Shown here: positions 6,840 to 16,063 of the stretch, piece after piece
How the letters are laid out: the number at the start of each line of letters is the position of its first letter
Position numbering within the stretch: the first letter of the stretch is position 1
Assembly (NCBI RefSeq): GCF_000723885.1
Contig: NZ_CCDG010000007.1
Location: 34,260-98,259 of the forward strand
Reading direction: 5' to 3'
Length of the DNA stretch: 64,000 nt
DNA from: Paenibacillus camerounensis
Lineage (GTDB): Bacteria; Bacillota; Bacilli; Paenibacillales; Paenibacillaceae
Program-made: the position numbers and the translations under genes
The notes under the pieces: generated by a model
Database searches by the model: none
What the model saw: only the letters and a program-made list of their open reading frames with translations
Told to the model about the DNA's origin: nothing

Positions 6840-9416
6840 TTGAACACAAAGACTGCCAAAAAGCTATTATCTGTTGCCGCCGGTTTCGCCATCCTCTCCA
6901 GCTCTGTTGCCTTGCCGCCTGCATCGGCTGCTCCCGCGGATTCTTCAGTCCCGGTCCCGGCTGCCCCGGAGTGGGGACATTTCGTTGACAACTACAAGAA
7001 CAGCACTTCCGTTAATATGGCGGTTTACTCCAACCCCGTTATCGGTGTTCTTTCCGGCTTCCTGAAGCTGTGGACACCGGGCACCTCCTGGGATAACGGC
7101 ACCAAGCTGAACAGCAGCGTGCTGAATGCCAACATTCAATATGTAGCAGATGTTGCAGCCAAGCGGACCAAAGCAGAGGAAGATATGGCTTACTTCGATG
7201 ACCGGAGAGGCCAGACCTACGGTGCCGTCGACGGGCTTGGTTCTTTGTCTGAAGTCTACCGCACGATATCGGAAACATACACCTCGATTACTGAGATTCC
7301 GGCTGACGCCACCAAAGTGAAATACAACGATGAAAAAGGTTCTAATAAAGGCGGAAACTCCGACTCCGAGCTGGGTGCAATGGTTGATCTGATCGGGAAG
7401 CTCCGCGGCAATTATGCTTCAAGTAATCCGTCAAAAGCGTTCTATAATTACATGCGCCCGTTCCGCTGGCTCGATACCTCGGTAATTGTGCCGACGCTGG
7501 TTCCGGCGATGAGCAGTACGCCTGCTACGGACGGCGGATTCCCGAGCGGCCATACTAATGCCTCTTATCTCGCTGCCCTGTCGCTGGCCTATGCTGTTCC
7601 GGAGCGGTTCCAGGAGCTGCTGACACGCGCTTCGGAAATGGGCAACAACCGGATTGTAGCCGGGATGCACTCGCCGTTCGATGTGATGGGCGGCCGGGTA
7701 ATGGCGACGGCGCTGGCAGCAGCAACGCTTGCCGATCCTGAGAATGCCGGGCTTAAGCAGAAGGCTTACGATCAGGCCCATGAGGTTCTGCTGAAGGAAA
7801 CCGGAACAGCAGAGGACCGGTTCAGTGATTATGCCAAGAATAAAGCGGAGTTCAACCAGAGATTGACGTACAGCTTCCAGCAGATCGGTTCTGCAGCTGA
7901 GCCTGCAGTGGTTCCCAAGGGCGCAGAAGTATTGCTGGAGACCCGCCTGCCTTATCTGAGCGCAGAGCAGCGCCGCGGGGTATTGGCAACAACCGCGATT
8001 CAGTCCGGCTACCCACTGCTGGATGATCCTGAGGGCTGGGGCCGTCTGAACCTGTTCGCCGCAGCTGACGGCTACGGCGCATTCAATTCTGATGTGACGG
8101 TGACTCTGGATGCCGGCAAAGGCGGCTTCCATGCAGCAGACCGCTGGCGGAACGACATTTCCGGCTCCGGCGCGCTGACTAAGGAAGGCAGCGGTACGTT
8201 GACGCTGGCCGGCAGCAACTCCTATACTGGCGGTACTGAGGTTAACGGCGGTACGCTGGAAGGGGATTCAGCTACAGCCTTCGGCAGCGGCGATGTCGTG
8301 AATACCCACGGTACCGTAGTGGAGAACGTGTACGGTAAAATGACCATCGGCGGAGATTTCACGCAGGCTGCCGGCGGCACACTGGAACTGAATGTTACGG
8401 GCTCCGGTGATGTGCTTGAGGTTAAGGGAAAAGTAGCAGCAGACGGAAAGCTGCAGGTGGATTTTGAGAACAGCTATGTGCCTGCCGGCGGTGTACTTCC
8501 GCTGATTACCTATGCAGACAGCCAGCGGACCGGCCAGTTCGCCTCGGTTGAGATTAACGGGCTGCCAAGCACACGCAGCGCCCAGCTTATATACCAGAAC
8601 AACAGCATTGCCCTGATTGTTACAGACACAACAGCCAGCAATCCGGGTAACGGAGGCACTGCTCCCGGCGGCACGAACAATAACACAGGCGGTACTACTG
8701 GAGGGAATGCAGGAGTGACTAATCCTGTAACTCCGGTTGAACAGCCGGGCACTGCCAATCCGGTAGCAGCCGTGAATCCGTTCCAGTCGGCTGTAATCAG
8801 CCAGGAGTCTGTTCTGAAGACGGTGAACGATGCCATCGCCGCTACGAAGAACGTGAATACGTCATTTAGTGATACTGCCGGGCACTGGGGCAGCAGCGCC
8901 ATTACGGCTGCAGTGAAGCTGCAGGTTATCAGCGGCTATGAGAACGGCTCATTCCGTCCGAATGCCCAGGTTACCAGAGCCGAGTTCGCAGCTATGATCG
9001 CCCGCGCCTTCGGATTGGCTGCAAGTCCGGCAGCAGCTGATTTCACGGATACCGGCTCAAGCTGGGCGGCTGGCTATATCGGCGCCCTGGCGGATAAGGG
9101 GATTGTAACCGGCTATGCGGACGGCAGCTTTAAGCCTGGAGCTACCATCACCCGCGCCGAGATGGTCACCATTCTCTCCCGTGTGCTGAATTTCGGCGTG
9201 CTGGAAAGCGGCGGCTCAGCTAATTTTACAGACGTAAGCAGTAATTATTGGGCAGCAGCGGCAATTAAGCAGGCAGCCTCAGCCAATCTGGTTCAAGGCG
9301 TATCCGCTTCGTCCTTCGCACCGGCCCACAATGCGACACGCGCCGAAGCGGTAACGCTCATTATCCGTGCGCTTGAGACAGACAGCTCGATCAAGGCGCT
9401 GATTGAGAATTTGTAA
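6840..9416 (+). CDS. SLH-anchored PAP2/class A acid phosphatase with autotransporter-like repeat
   Basis: Cell-surface phosphatase of 858 residues. I chose TTG at 6840 because AGGAG lies 8 bases upstream; an in-frame ATG at 6819 lacks a site. Signal peptide 1-31 (ends ASAAP). The catalytic domain (about 35-310) has all three class A acid phosphatase/PAP2 motifs: K-x6-RP (KAFYNYMRP), PSGH, and R-x5-H-x3-D (RIVAGMHSPFD). Around 430-500 is a passenger-associated repeat like those in autotransporters (GSGTLTLAGSNSYTGGT, GTLEGDS), then a Gly/Asn/Thr-rich linker (about 600-650). Three S-layer homology domains (about 665-855) bind secondary wall polymer. It probably releases phosphate from exogenous esters at the wall. 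The autotransporter-type repeat in a Gram-positive SLH protein is unusual. Confidence 0.9.
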   Translation: MNTKTAKKLLSVAAGFAILSSSVALPPASAAPADSSVPVPAAPEWGHFVDNYKNSTSVNMAVYSNPVIGVLSGFLKLWTPGTSWDNGTKLNSSVLNANIQYVADVAAKRTKAEEDMAYFDDRRGQTYGAVDGLGSLSEVYRTISETYTSITEIPADATKVKYNDEKGSNKGGNSDSELGAMVDLIGKLRGNYASSNPSKAFYNYMRPFRWLDTSVIVPTLVPAMSSTPATDGGFPSGHTNASYLAALSLAYAVPERFQELLTRASEMGNNRIVAGMHSPFDVMGGRVMATALAAATLADPENAGLKQKAYDQAHEVLLKETGTAEDRFSDYAKNKAEFNQRLTYSFQQIGSAAEPAVVPKGAEVLLETRLPYLSAEQRRGVLATTAIQSGYPLLDDPEGWGRLNLFAAADGYGAFNSDVTVTLDAGKGGFHAADRWRNDISGSGALTKEGSGTLTLAGSNSYTGGTEVNGGTLEGDSATAFGSGDVVNTHGTVVENVYGKMTIGGDFTQAAGGTLELNVTGSGDVLEVKGKVAADGKLQVDFENSYVPAGGVLPLITYADSQRTGQFASVEINGLPSTRSAQLIYQNNSIALIVTDTTASNPGNGGTAPGGTNNNTGGTTGGNAGVTNPVTPVEQPGTANPVAAVNPFQSAVISQESVLKTVNDAIAATKNVNTSFSDTAGHWGSSAITAAVKLQVISGYENGSFRPNAQVTRAEFAAMIARAFGLAASPAAADFTDTGSSWAAGYIGALADKGIVTGYADGSFKPGATITRAEMVTILSRVLNFGVLESGGSANFTDVSSNYWAAAAIKQAASANLVQGVSASSFAPAHNATRAEAVTLIIRALETDSSIKALIENL

Positions 9417-9452
9417 CAGGTATAGTACCGGATAATACCGCGCGCGGCAGAG

Positions 9453-9492
9453 AGCAGCACTTCCTCTTTTACAGGGGCGGTGCTGCTTTCTT
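9453..9492 (+). terminator. Rho-independent terminator after the phosphatase gene
   Basis: Inverted repeat AGCAGCAC (9453-9460) / GTGCTGCT (9480-9487) followed by a T-rich tail (TTCTTG). It lies 37 bases after the stop codon and before the promoter region of the acetyltransferase gene. Confidence 0.6.
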
Positions 9493-9549
9493 GTATGTAA
9501 ATCTGCAAGTATGGGCTATATAATGTAGCAGAGAGGGGATGCTGAACCT

Positions 9550-10350
9550 GTGAAACCGATGGATTATGTGAATCATATCGAGCAAATTGAAATTGAGCTT
9601 ACCCGGCTGAATGCCGCACGTTCTCTGGTTAATGTACCGCGGAGGCTGGAGATCACGTCTTCAGGCCGGACTACCCTGCTGCGTGACCACACGGATTCGG
9701 CATCGGCTTACTATAACCGCATCAAAGGCTTTGGCCCGGATGATCTGAACCAGCTCGATACCTTGCTGAGCCATTATCCGGATGCTGCCCCGTGCTTTGA
9801 TCTGTCTCCGGATCATATGACAGAAGAGGTAACCCGGGCGTTATGCGGCAAAGGCTACCTGCCTGCTGAGCAGCTCGCTTTTCTGTATGTGCACTTGGAT
9901 GAGCGTTCTGCGGTAACGTCTGCGGAGTTTCAGATTGAGCGGGTAACGGAGCAGACGGCTGAAACGTTCATCGAATGGATCAGGAAATCAGCGGGCGGGC
10001 TTAGAGTCACCGGGGAGATGATTGCGCGGTCCAGGGAGTATTTTTACAGAGAAGATTTCCTGAATTATATGTTAAGTATCGGCGGAAAGCCTGCCTCGAT
10101 GGGCTCTATGTTCGTTAGCGGGGAAGAGGGCTATCTGGCCAATGACTATACTTTTCCGGAGTACCGGGGCAGGGGCTGCCAGACCTCACTGATTAACAAG
10201 CGGCTGGCTGAGGCCGCCGGACTTGGCATCAAGAGAGTGTATACCGATGTGGAATTCGGCTCAGCCAGCCATGCCAATATGGAGCGGGCCGGATTCAGGA
10301 CAGCTTTTCTGAACACGTACTGGACAGCCGCCAGATCAGGCCTGAAATGA
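9550..10350 (+). CDS. GNAT-family N-acetyltransferase
   Basis: A 266-residue cytoplasmic protein. The C-terminal half (about 125-255) has the GNAT fold: the acetyl-CoA-binding segment YTFPEYRGRGCQTSLINKRL matches motif A (R/Q-x-x-G-x-G/A as YRGRGCQ), followed by a beta strand and the ANMERAGFR segment that commonly closes the fold. The N-terminal ~110 residues are less conserved. Such proteins acetylate amines or protein N-termini; the substrate cannot be read from sequence. GTG at 9550 is used, with GAGAGGGG about 12 bases upstream; an in-frame ATG at 9559 is an alternative. Confidence 0.82.
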   Translation: MKPMDYVNHIEQIEIELTRLNAARSLVNVPRRLEITSSGRTTLLRDHTDSASAYYNRIKGFGPDDLNQLDTLLSHYPDAAPCFDLSPDHMTEEVTRALCGKGYLPAEQLAFLYVHLDERSAVTSAEFQIERVTEQTAETFIEWIRKSAGGLRVTGEMIARSREYFYREDFLNYMLSIGGKPASMGSMFVSGEEGYLANDYTFPEYRGRGCQTSLINKRLAEAAGLGIKRVYTDVEFGSASHANMERAGFRTAFLNTYWTAARSGLK

Positions 10351-10441
10351 GGCTGCAACCTAAGGTTGCCCCTTGATGCGCCTACAACTAGCTTTACTTC
10401 AAGCTGAAGAACCCCCAATAATCTAACTGTCAGGAGAGGGC

Positions 10442-10903
10442 GTGCAACCGGTGATTTTCAGTGAACAATTAAAACGCGAACGGGAAAAGCTGGGCTGGTC
10501 CCAGGCAGAGCTTGCTGAAAAGCTGCATGTTAGCCGCCAGTCCGTATCCAAGTGGGAGACAGGCAAAAACTATCCGAGTATCGAGGTCATTATAGATCTG
10601 AGCGATCTGTTCGGTATTACGATAGATGAGCTGTTGAGGGGGGATGACGGGTTGAAGGAGAAGGTTATCCAGGACAGCAGGCAGCTGGCGTACCCGAAGT
10701 GGAAGGCGCTGTTTGACAGTGTGTTTTTGCTGGGGGGATTTCTGCTGGTTGTCAAAATCGTGATTATTGGGCTGAACCATTTCACAAATGCTGACATTCA
10801 GATTCTTGAGGGTCTGCCAAAGGCGGTTACCAACTTTTTGCCGCTGGTTCTGATGGTAGGCGGCGGAGTCGGGAGCGATCAGCTGAAGGACAAGTATATT
10901 TGA
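10442..10903 (+). CDS. XRE-family helix-turn-helix protein with C-terminal membrane segments
   Basis: A 153-residue protein with an N-terminal Cro/C1 HTH (about 5-65): LKREREKLGWSQAELAEKL, HVSRQSVSKWETGKNYPSIE, then LSDLFGITIDELLRGDD. This is the common Firmicutes type in which the HTH is followed by hydrophobic segments (here about 88-108 and 122-140) that may tether it to the membrane. Its targets are unknown. AGGAGAGGG lies just upstream; the true start could be GTG at 10442 (spacing short) or GTG at 10451 (spacing slightly long), a difference of three residues. It reads in the same direction as the acetyltransferase gene, 91 bp apart. Confidence 0.82.
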   Translation: MQPVIFSEQLKREREKLGWSQAELAEKLHVSRQSVSKWETGKNYPSIEVIIDLSDLFGITIDELLRGDDGLKEKVIQDSRQLAYPKWKALFDSVFLLGGFLLVVKIVIIGLNHFTNADIQILEGLPKAVTNFLPLVLMVGGGVGSDQLKDKYI

Positions 10904-10916
10904 AGCAGGTTTTATC

Positions 10917-10969
10917 TAAAAAAGAGGGCAGCCTGTCAAGCCGTTTCCGGCCTGCGGGGCTGCCCTTTG
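10917..10969. terminator. Bidirectional terminator between the XRE gene and the siderophore-binding protein gene
   Basis: Stem AGGGCAGCC (10925-10933) / GGGCTGCCCT with an A-run on one side and TTT on the other, placed between convergent genes ending at 10903 and 10989. It can serve both strands. Confidence 0.7.
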
Positions 10970-10988
10970 TCTATGCGCCTGATGCGCT

Positions 10989-12020
10989 TTATTTATCCAA
11001 AGCTTCAAGTACCGCTTCTACACCGTAAGTATTGGCCAGCGGGCCGTAACCCATGGCGAGAGCGCCGTTAACCGCGTAGGTCTGTCCGCTCTCTACGGCT
11101 TTCAGCTTCTTCCAGACCTCCGTCTGCTCCCATTCATCCGTAATGGAGGCTGTTTCCGGGCTGTCGTAGTTGAAGTAGCCGAGAATCAGATGATCGGGAT
11201 TGAGTGCAGCCAGCGTCTCCAGCGACATCTCGGCCCCGTCTGCCATGGCAGGATCATCCGGCGGGGTCAGGCCGATTCCCTGATCATAGTAAGGAGTCAG
11301 ATATTTGATGCCGCCCAGATAGGCAACGTTGTTGCGCACCTGCAGGAAGGCTATATTGCCCTCCACGCCGGCCAGCTTCTCTTTGGCCTCCGCCACCTTG
11401 GCCTGATAGCCGCTGATGAAATGCTCTGCAGTTTCTTCCTGGCCCAGGATTTGGCCGAACGCTGTAACAAGGGCAGGCCAGTTGCTCCATACATCGGTTG
11501 CTGCTTCATCAATCACAACAGTGGCTGCAATTTTCTCCAGCTGCTCCGTTACCTCTGCGTTCACGGTGTTGCCCGCGATGATCAGATCCGGCCCGTAAGC
11601 CAGCAGCGCCTCCATATTGACGGTGGTGTTCTCGCCGACAATCACCAGCTCGCCGATCCGGTCTACATAGGGCTTGTACGTATCCGTTCCGAGCGATGAG
11701 GTGTCTTCCGTGAACGGCAGCGCGAGACCGGCAGACGGCAGATCGAACAGCAGAAGGGAATCGACGTAACCCCAGTGGACTACAGCAACCCGTTCCGGCT
11801 TCGCGTCAATAGTAATGCTTCCGTTAGCCGCTTCTATTGTCCGCGGGAAGGCCGGGTCTTCGGCAGCAGCAGCTTCCTGCTGTGGCGCAGCCGGTGAAGG
11901 GCTGACAGCAGCCCCGCTTGTACCGGAATTGGCATTGCTTGAGCAGGCGCTCAGCAGCAGAAGCAGGCTGAACATTCCTGCAAGAAGGGCAGACCACGAT
12001 GTGGCTCGTTGTGCTTTCAT
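10989..12020 (-). CDS. Iron-siderophore ABC transporter substrate-binding lipoprotein (FhuD/FecB type)
   Basis: A 343-residue lipoprotein: hydrophobic N-terminus, lipobox LLSAC (Cys near 26), Ser/Pro/Ala linker, then a periplasmic-binding-protein type III fold with the long connecting helix. Typical segments are RVAVVHWGYVDSLLLFDL, LLAYGPDLIIAG, LAALNPDHLILGYF and a C-terminal GYGPLANTYGVEAVLEAL. It should capture ferric siderophore or haem-like chelates outside the membrane and hand them to an FecCD-type permease, which is not in the window. A Fur-box-like sequence at 12041-12060 lies 21 bases before the start, so iron repression is likely. The AraC gene upstream on the same strand may be its activator. 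Confidence 0.88.
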   Translation of the reverse strand: MKAQRATSWSALLAGMFSLLLLLSACSSNANSGTSGAAVSPSPAAPQQEAAAAEDPAFPRTIEAANGSITIDAKPERVAVVHWGYVDSLLLFDLPSAGLALPFTEDTSSLGTDTYKPYVDRIGELVIVGENTTVNMEALLAYGPDLIIAGNTVNAEVTEQLEKIAATVVIDEAATDVWSNWPALVTAFGQILGQEETAEHFISGYQAKVAEAKEKLAGVEGNIAFLQVRNNVAYLGGIKYLTPYYDQGIGLTPPDDPAMADGAEMSLETLAALNPDHLILGYFNYDSPETASITDEWEQTEVWKKLKAVESGQTYAVNGALAMGYGPLANTYGVEAVLEALDK

Positions 12021-12040
12021 AGGTTAGATGGCTCCTCTAT

Positions 12041-12060
12041 TGAAAATGATTATCAATTGC
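12041..12060 (-). promoter_or_regulatory. Probable Fur box
   Basis: TGAAAATGATTATCAATTGC closely matches the Fur/iron-box pattern (GATAATGATTATCATTATC), with the core ATGATTATCA intact. It lies between the AraC gene and the siderophore-binding lipoprotein gene, immediately upstream of the latter's start codon. Confidence 0.75.
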
Positions 12061-12133
12061 ATTTCCAATAGTACCACCATCCTGCGCAAATGAGAATGAA
12101 GAGATTCCTGATCGAATGATGGACAATTTCGCC

Positions 12134-12964
12134 TCAGCCTTCCTTGCTGTCAAAGTCGACCTGGCTGGGCGCGATCCCTTTATATTTTTTGAACAGCCGG
12201 CTGAAATAGTAAGGGTCGGAGTAGCCGATGCTCTTGGCGACCGCAGCTACGGAGAACTGCTTGGTCAGCAGCCATTCATGCGCTTTGTTCATCCGGTAGT
12301 GAATCAGATAGTCAATCGGCCCGGTGCCTGTATACTTGGTGAATAAATAGGAGAAGTATTTGGGCTTCAGCTGATAGAGCCCGGCAAGCTTGGACAGCGT
12401 CAGCGGCTCCGTGTAATGGGTCTGAATATACTTCATCGCGTCCTCAATCAGGAGATAGCTGTCCTTATTCTGGTGATGGCGCTCGGCTTGCAGAGCCCGC
12501 GTAATCAGCTGGTAGAACAGTGACCGCTGATTCAGCCGTCCGAGCACATCAGGGGCAGAGGCTGAATCCAGCAGCTGCTCCATCAGAGGCAGCAGCTCCG
12601 GGTTCAGCGCAGCTTCCAGACGGGAAATATCCTCCTTGCGGCGTTGTCCCTCTGCACCAGCCGGTTCATCAGGCAGGAAATGGGCCAGGAAATACTGAAA
12701 GCCATCTGTACCCGTAGTGATTTCGAGATGCCTGTGTGCACCTCCAATCAGAATATGGCCGGGCTTCAGCTGGTAATGCTCCCCGCCATCGAAGGCAAAC
12801 AGGGCTTCTCCCTTAAGCGCAATGATCACCGCACATTTTGTAGTCGGCTTGTGGACATGCCCGCCATAAATCCGGCTGCCCTCCAGCCAGGTCTGATACA
12901 CACCGTACAGCTGGACGGGCGTAGCAGTAAAATATTGGGCAAGCTCTTCATAGGTCCGCGGCAT
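12134..12964 (-). CDS. AraC-family regulator with cupin-type sensor domain (probable regulator of siderophore uptake)
   Basis: A 276-residue regulator. The N-terminal ~140 residues look like the AraC cupin/arabinose-binding fold (KGEALFAFDGGEHYQLKPGHIL, a beta-rich stretch ending in a metal- or ligand-type pocket). The C-terminal ~100 residues form the double HTH (TLSKLAGLYQLKPKYFSYLF; VAAVAKSIGYSDPYYFSRLF; KKYKGIAPSQ). It lies 113 bp upstream of, and in the same direction as, the Fur-controlled siderophore-binding protein. AraC regulators next to siderophore-binding proteins (Btr being the Bacillus example) activate uptake when a siderophore is present; that role here is inference. RBS GGGAGG precedes the ATG at 12964. 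Confidence 0.82.
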   Translation of the reverse strand: MPRTYEELAQYFTATPVQLYGVYQTWLEGSRIYGGHVHKPTTKCAVIIALKGEALFAFDGGEHYQLKPGHILIGGAHRHLEITTGTDGFQYFLAHFLPDEPAGAEGQRRKEDISRLEAALNPELLPLMEQLLDSASAPDVLGRLNQRSLFYQLITRALQAERHHQNKDSYLLIEDAMKYIQTHYTEPLTLSKLAGLYQLKPKYFSYLFTKYTGTGPIDYLIHYRMNKAHEWLLTKQFSVAAVAKSIGYSDPYYFSRLFKKYKGIAPSQVDFDSKEG

Positions 12965-13023
12965 TTATGCAACCTCCCTCCATATAAAATACTTATCAGA
13001 CTTAGCAGGGAGCTATCGTAACT

Positions 13024-13815
13024 TTAGGCGTTAGGTGTGAATATGCTGTTCTTGTATTGCATCAGCGGCGCCAGCCAGACCATGCCGGTTCCGCGGTAGA
13101 CGTTGACCAGGCCTTCGCCGGAGACGGCGGAGCCAAGCTTGGTTTTGCCGGATTTCTCGACCGTGAAGTCCAGGCTACTCGACCACATCAGCGCGAAATT
13201 TCCGTCCACTTTCAGTACATCATTGTTAAGCTCTACCACAACGGCTTCTTCGGAAGGAATCGGTGCTTCGAGCGCGAGAATTCCTTTGCCGCGGGCGCTT
13301 AAGTTGAACAGGCCTTCTCCGCCGAGTGCGGCAGAGGACAGGTTTTTGCGGGCAGAAACAGACAGCTCCAGTGAGCTCTCACAGGCCAGGAACATGCCGT
13401 CATCCATAACAATATGATCGTTGTCGACATCAATCAGCCATAGATATTTGTAAGTGGTCTCCAGCAGAATTGTCCCGGTTCCTTTGTACTGCGGCCTGAT
13501 GGCTGTAGTTCCGGTTACCGCACTGGACATGATATTACGCATCAGCCCGCCGACACCCTTAACACCTGAGGTCATTTCAATGTTACCGACCATATACTGC
13601 ATAGCGCCTGCGCTAAGCACAACCTCGCTGTTATTCAGCTCAATCATCAGCTGCTTGTTGCGCATATTACTTCTGCTCATGAAGTAGTTTAATTGCGCCT
13701 CCATCATGGTGGTGCTGCTCAGATCCTCTTTATATTCAATTACTGTGAATCCGCCAAGCTGTTCCTTGATAATAACGTTGCTGTTATCTTTGAGATTATT
13801 AATGGTAAAAGCCAT
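13024..13815 (-). CDS. AIM24 family protein
   Basis: A 263-residue cytoplasmic protein made almost entirely of beta-strand repeats. It shows the AIM24/TRAP-like double beta-helix pattern: LMIELNNSEVVLSAGAM, GTGTILLETTYKYLWLIDV, ACESSLELSVSARKNLSSA, GGEGLFNLSARGKGILALEA, and a second half with VDGNFALMWSSSLDFTVEK and GEGLVNVYRGTGMVWLAP. AIM24 is named for a yeast mitochondrial protein; bacterial members have no settled function. The start at 13815 is preceded by GGGAGGAAG. No operon partner is evident. The family assignment is strong. Confidence 0.9.
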   Translation of the reverse strand: MAFTINNLKDNSNVIIKEQLGGFTVIEYKEDLSSTTMMEAQLNYFMSRSNMRNKQLMIELNNSEVVLSAGAMQYMVGNIEMTSGVKGVGGLMRNIMSSAVTGTTAIRPQYKGTGTILLETTYKYLWLIDVDNDHIVMDDGMFLACESSLELSVSARKNLSSAALGGEGLFNLSARGKGILALEAPIPSEEAVVVELNNDVLKVDGNFALMWSSSLDFTVEKSGKTKLGSAVSGEGLVNVYRGTGMVWLAPLMQYKNSIFTPNA

Positions 13816-14003
13816 AGTGAGTTCTTCCTCCCGTCATGTTAACAGTGTAGGTAGTGCGTATTGCCAAATCTCCGTTCAAGGCCTATCTATTCGACAAAAA
13901 AGCCCATTATCCTTTCGGCGGGGCAGCCTCCCGTTTTCATTCACTGCCCTCTCTCTGGTAAAATAAGAGAATCCTATATTTACAGAGAGGAAGTCCGCAG
14001 ACT

Positions 14004-15878
14004 ATGAATATGAATCTAACCTCACAATTGGCACAGTGGCATGAGAATGACGAGCATCAGAGGATTGTGGATGTGATACTGGAAATTCCCGCTTCAGAAC
14101 GTGATTACGGGATGATTAGCAGCCTAGGCAGGGCATACAACAACCTGGACTTGTATGAGGAAGGTCTGGAGCAGTTTCATTTGATAGCGGAAGAAGGGCA
14201 GAAGGACCCGCTATGGCATTTCCGTACCGGGTACTCCTATTATTATCTGGACCGACACGAGGAGGCTGTGCAGGCCTTCCGTGCTGCGCTTGCCCTTAAT
14301 CCGGGCGATGAGCATTCGGCGATGCTGCTGGACTGGAGCCGGAGGAAGCTGGAGCAGGAGCGGATAATTGCGGCTAACCGCGAGCAGAGCAGGACACAGG
14401 AGCGTACAGGGATACCTTTTGAAGGAATGGACCTTAAGGCTTTCTGGGATGACAGCAATTATGCCTTGGAGTCCTATGTCAGCGATCCGCCGGATGATGA
14501 ATTGATTGCATCTGTTGAGCAGGAGCTTGGCTACAAGCTGCCCGCTTCTTATATTACGCTGATGAAGCAGCATAACGGCGGTGTTCCGCACAACACCTGC
14601 TTCCCTACAAAGGTGCCGACCTCCTGGGCGGATGATCATGCCGCGATTACAGGAATCATGGGAATCGGGCGGGATAAATCCTATTCGCTGTGCGGCGATC
14701 TCGGCAGCCCGTTCATGATTGAGGAATGGGGCTACCCTGATATCGGAGTGGTCATCTGCGACTGTCCGTCAGCCGGTCATGATGTAATCATGCTGGATTA
14801 CCGGCACTGCGGCAAGGATGGAGAGCCTGAGGTAATCCATGTGGATCAGGAGGCAGATTATGAAATTACGTACCTGGCACCGGATTTTGAGACCTTTATC
14901 CGCGGCCTTGTGCATGAGGACTTATATGATACCTCAGCAGAGGACAGGGAGGAGGATTTGCGCAAGGTGCAGGAGGGCGAATTCTCGCCTCTGCTCGCTG
15001 AGCTGTGCAGCCGGATGCCTGAAGCAGAGCAGCTGGAGGATCAGATCAGGGCTGTATGCCGCCGTGTTGTCCGCGAGAAAGGCTATTTCTCGTTCCATGC
15101 CGATGAGCTGTCTCTGCTGATGTACGATGTACAGTTCGCGCTGTATACGAGTGCTTATCCGCAGCCAAGCCGGGAGGAATATCTTGAAGCGTATCCCAAG
15201 ATGATCGCTTTCGGCGGAGCTTTTGGACAGGGCGGCTACGCTCCCGGCTTCATCACCGACTGGCTGGACCGGCGGATCAGGGAGGGGCAGATTGTGAAGT
15301 CCCACGGGAAGCTGGCTTTTACAGCCGAGGCGTCTGGCCGTGCACTGCAGGAGCTGGAGGCTGCGTCTCTCGTAGCGGATGAATCCGAAGAGACTGTGAA
15401 GGTGACAGAAGCAGGTGAAGCAGCGGTGGCAGCTGGGACTGGGGATAGCAGAGGGACAGCAGAGATAGCCGCTGATACTAAGGCTGGGTTGGCAAAGGTG
15501 GGAGCTGAGACTGAGGCAGGGACTGCAAGGCCTGCAGTAACGGAAGCAGCGGTGGCTCCGTTTAAGCTGGTTGAGCAGGCTAACGGCGGAATGTCCGTCA
15601 TTCTGGTTGTCGGGAGCTACAAGCATGAGCTGTTTGCTGCACGGGCAGATGAGGGCTTCGAGGGTAACGGGTACGATTGGGCTTCGCTTGCGTCAGTATT
15701 TCTTGAAGAGCGGATGCCGCAGCTGCTGGAGCTTGTGCATTTTGACCCGGAAGCCGATATGTTCTGTGCCTATTCCTCTGACCGGGCGGCGCTGCAAGAC
15801 TTCATTCTCGGCTTCAAGCAGGCCTGTGAGAATGAGCAGCTGATCCATGATCTTTTCTCACGGGCAGAGCTGGATTAA
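14004..15878 (+). CDS. TPR and SMI1/KNR4 domain protein
   Basis: A 624-residue cytoplasmic protein. Residues about 10-120 form TPR-like helical pairs (YGMISSLGRAYNNLDLYEEG; LWHFRTGYSYYYLDRHEEAV; AALALNPGDEHSAMLLDW). Residues about 165-305 are an SMI1/KNR4 domain: LIASVEQELGYKLPASYITL, MKQHNGGVP, IMGIGRD and WGYPDIGVVICDCPSAGHDV. SMI1/KNR4 proteins are often immunity proteins of toxin systems, but this long TPR form occurs without a toxin and none is visible here. A further conserved region (about 310-440) is followed by an Ala/Glu/Thr-rich linker (about 455-515) and a C-terminal domain. RBS GAGAGGAAG precedes the ATG. Function unknown; possibly a general protein-interaction scaffold. Confidence 0.8.
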   Translation: MNMNLTSQLAQWHENDEHQRIVDVILEIPASERDYGMISSLGRAYNNLDLYEEGLEQFHLIAEEGQKDPLWHFRTGYSYYYLDRHEEAVQAFRAALALNPGDEHSAMLLDWSRRKLEQERIIAANREQSRTQERTGIPFEGMDLKAFWDDSNYALESYVSDPPDDELIASVEQELGYKLPASYITLMKQHNGGVPHNTCFPTKVPTSWADDHAAITGIMGIGRDKSYSLCGDLGSPFMIEEWGYPDIGVVICDCPSAGHDVIMLDYRHCGKDGEPEVIHVDQEADYEITYLAPDFETFIRGLVHEDLYDTSAEDREEDLRKVQEGEFSPLLAELCSRMPEAEQLEDQIRAVCRRVVREKGYFSFHADELSLLMYDVQFALYTSAYPQPSREEYLEAYPKMIAFGGAFGQGGYAPGFITDWLDRRIREGQIVKSHGKLAFTAEASGRALQELEAASLVADESEETVKVTEAGEAAVAAGTGDSRGTAEIAADTKAGLAKVGAETEAGTARPAVTEAAVAPFKLVEQANGGMSVILVVGSYKHELFAARADEGFEGNGYDWASLASVFLEERMPQLLELVHFDPEADMFCAYSSDRAALQDFILGFKQACENEQLIHDLFSRAELD

Positions 15879-15989
15879 AGGATGTCCAAATTCCCTTCAT
15901 TTCACGTGAACTTTTGATTTTTTATTTCCTTCAAATTGTATATAATTATCTGATAACAGCTAATTAACATTTTAATAGTATTCCTTAGG

Positions 15990-16032
15990 AGAGCCTGGCC
16001 TCAAGCAGCTTGTACAGCGGCCCGGCTCTTTT
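15990..16032 (+). terminator. Hairpin with short T-run before mqo (terminator or attenuator)
   Basis: Inverted repeat AGAGCCTGGCC (15990-16000) / GGCCCGGCTCT (16019-16029) followed by TTT. It lies 112 bases after the SMI1 gene and 32 bases before the mqo start, so it could end the upstream transcript or act as a leader attenuator for mqo. Confidence 0.5.
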
Positions 16033-16063
16033 GGCAAATTCAAAGAGATAAGGAAGGTTTTTT

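Noticed and set aside
14004..15878. Toxin-immunity pair based on the SMI1/KNR4 domain
   Set aside because: No polymorphic toxin or secretion gene is next to it, and the TPR fusion is not the usual immunity layout.
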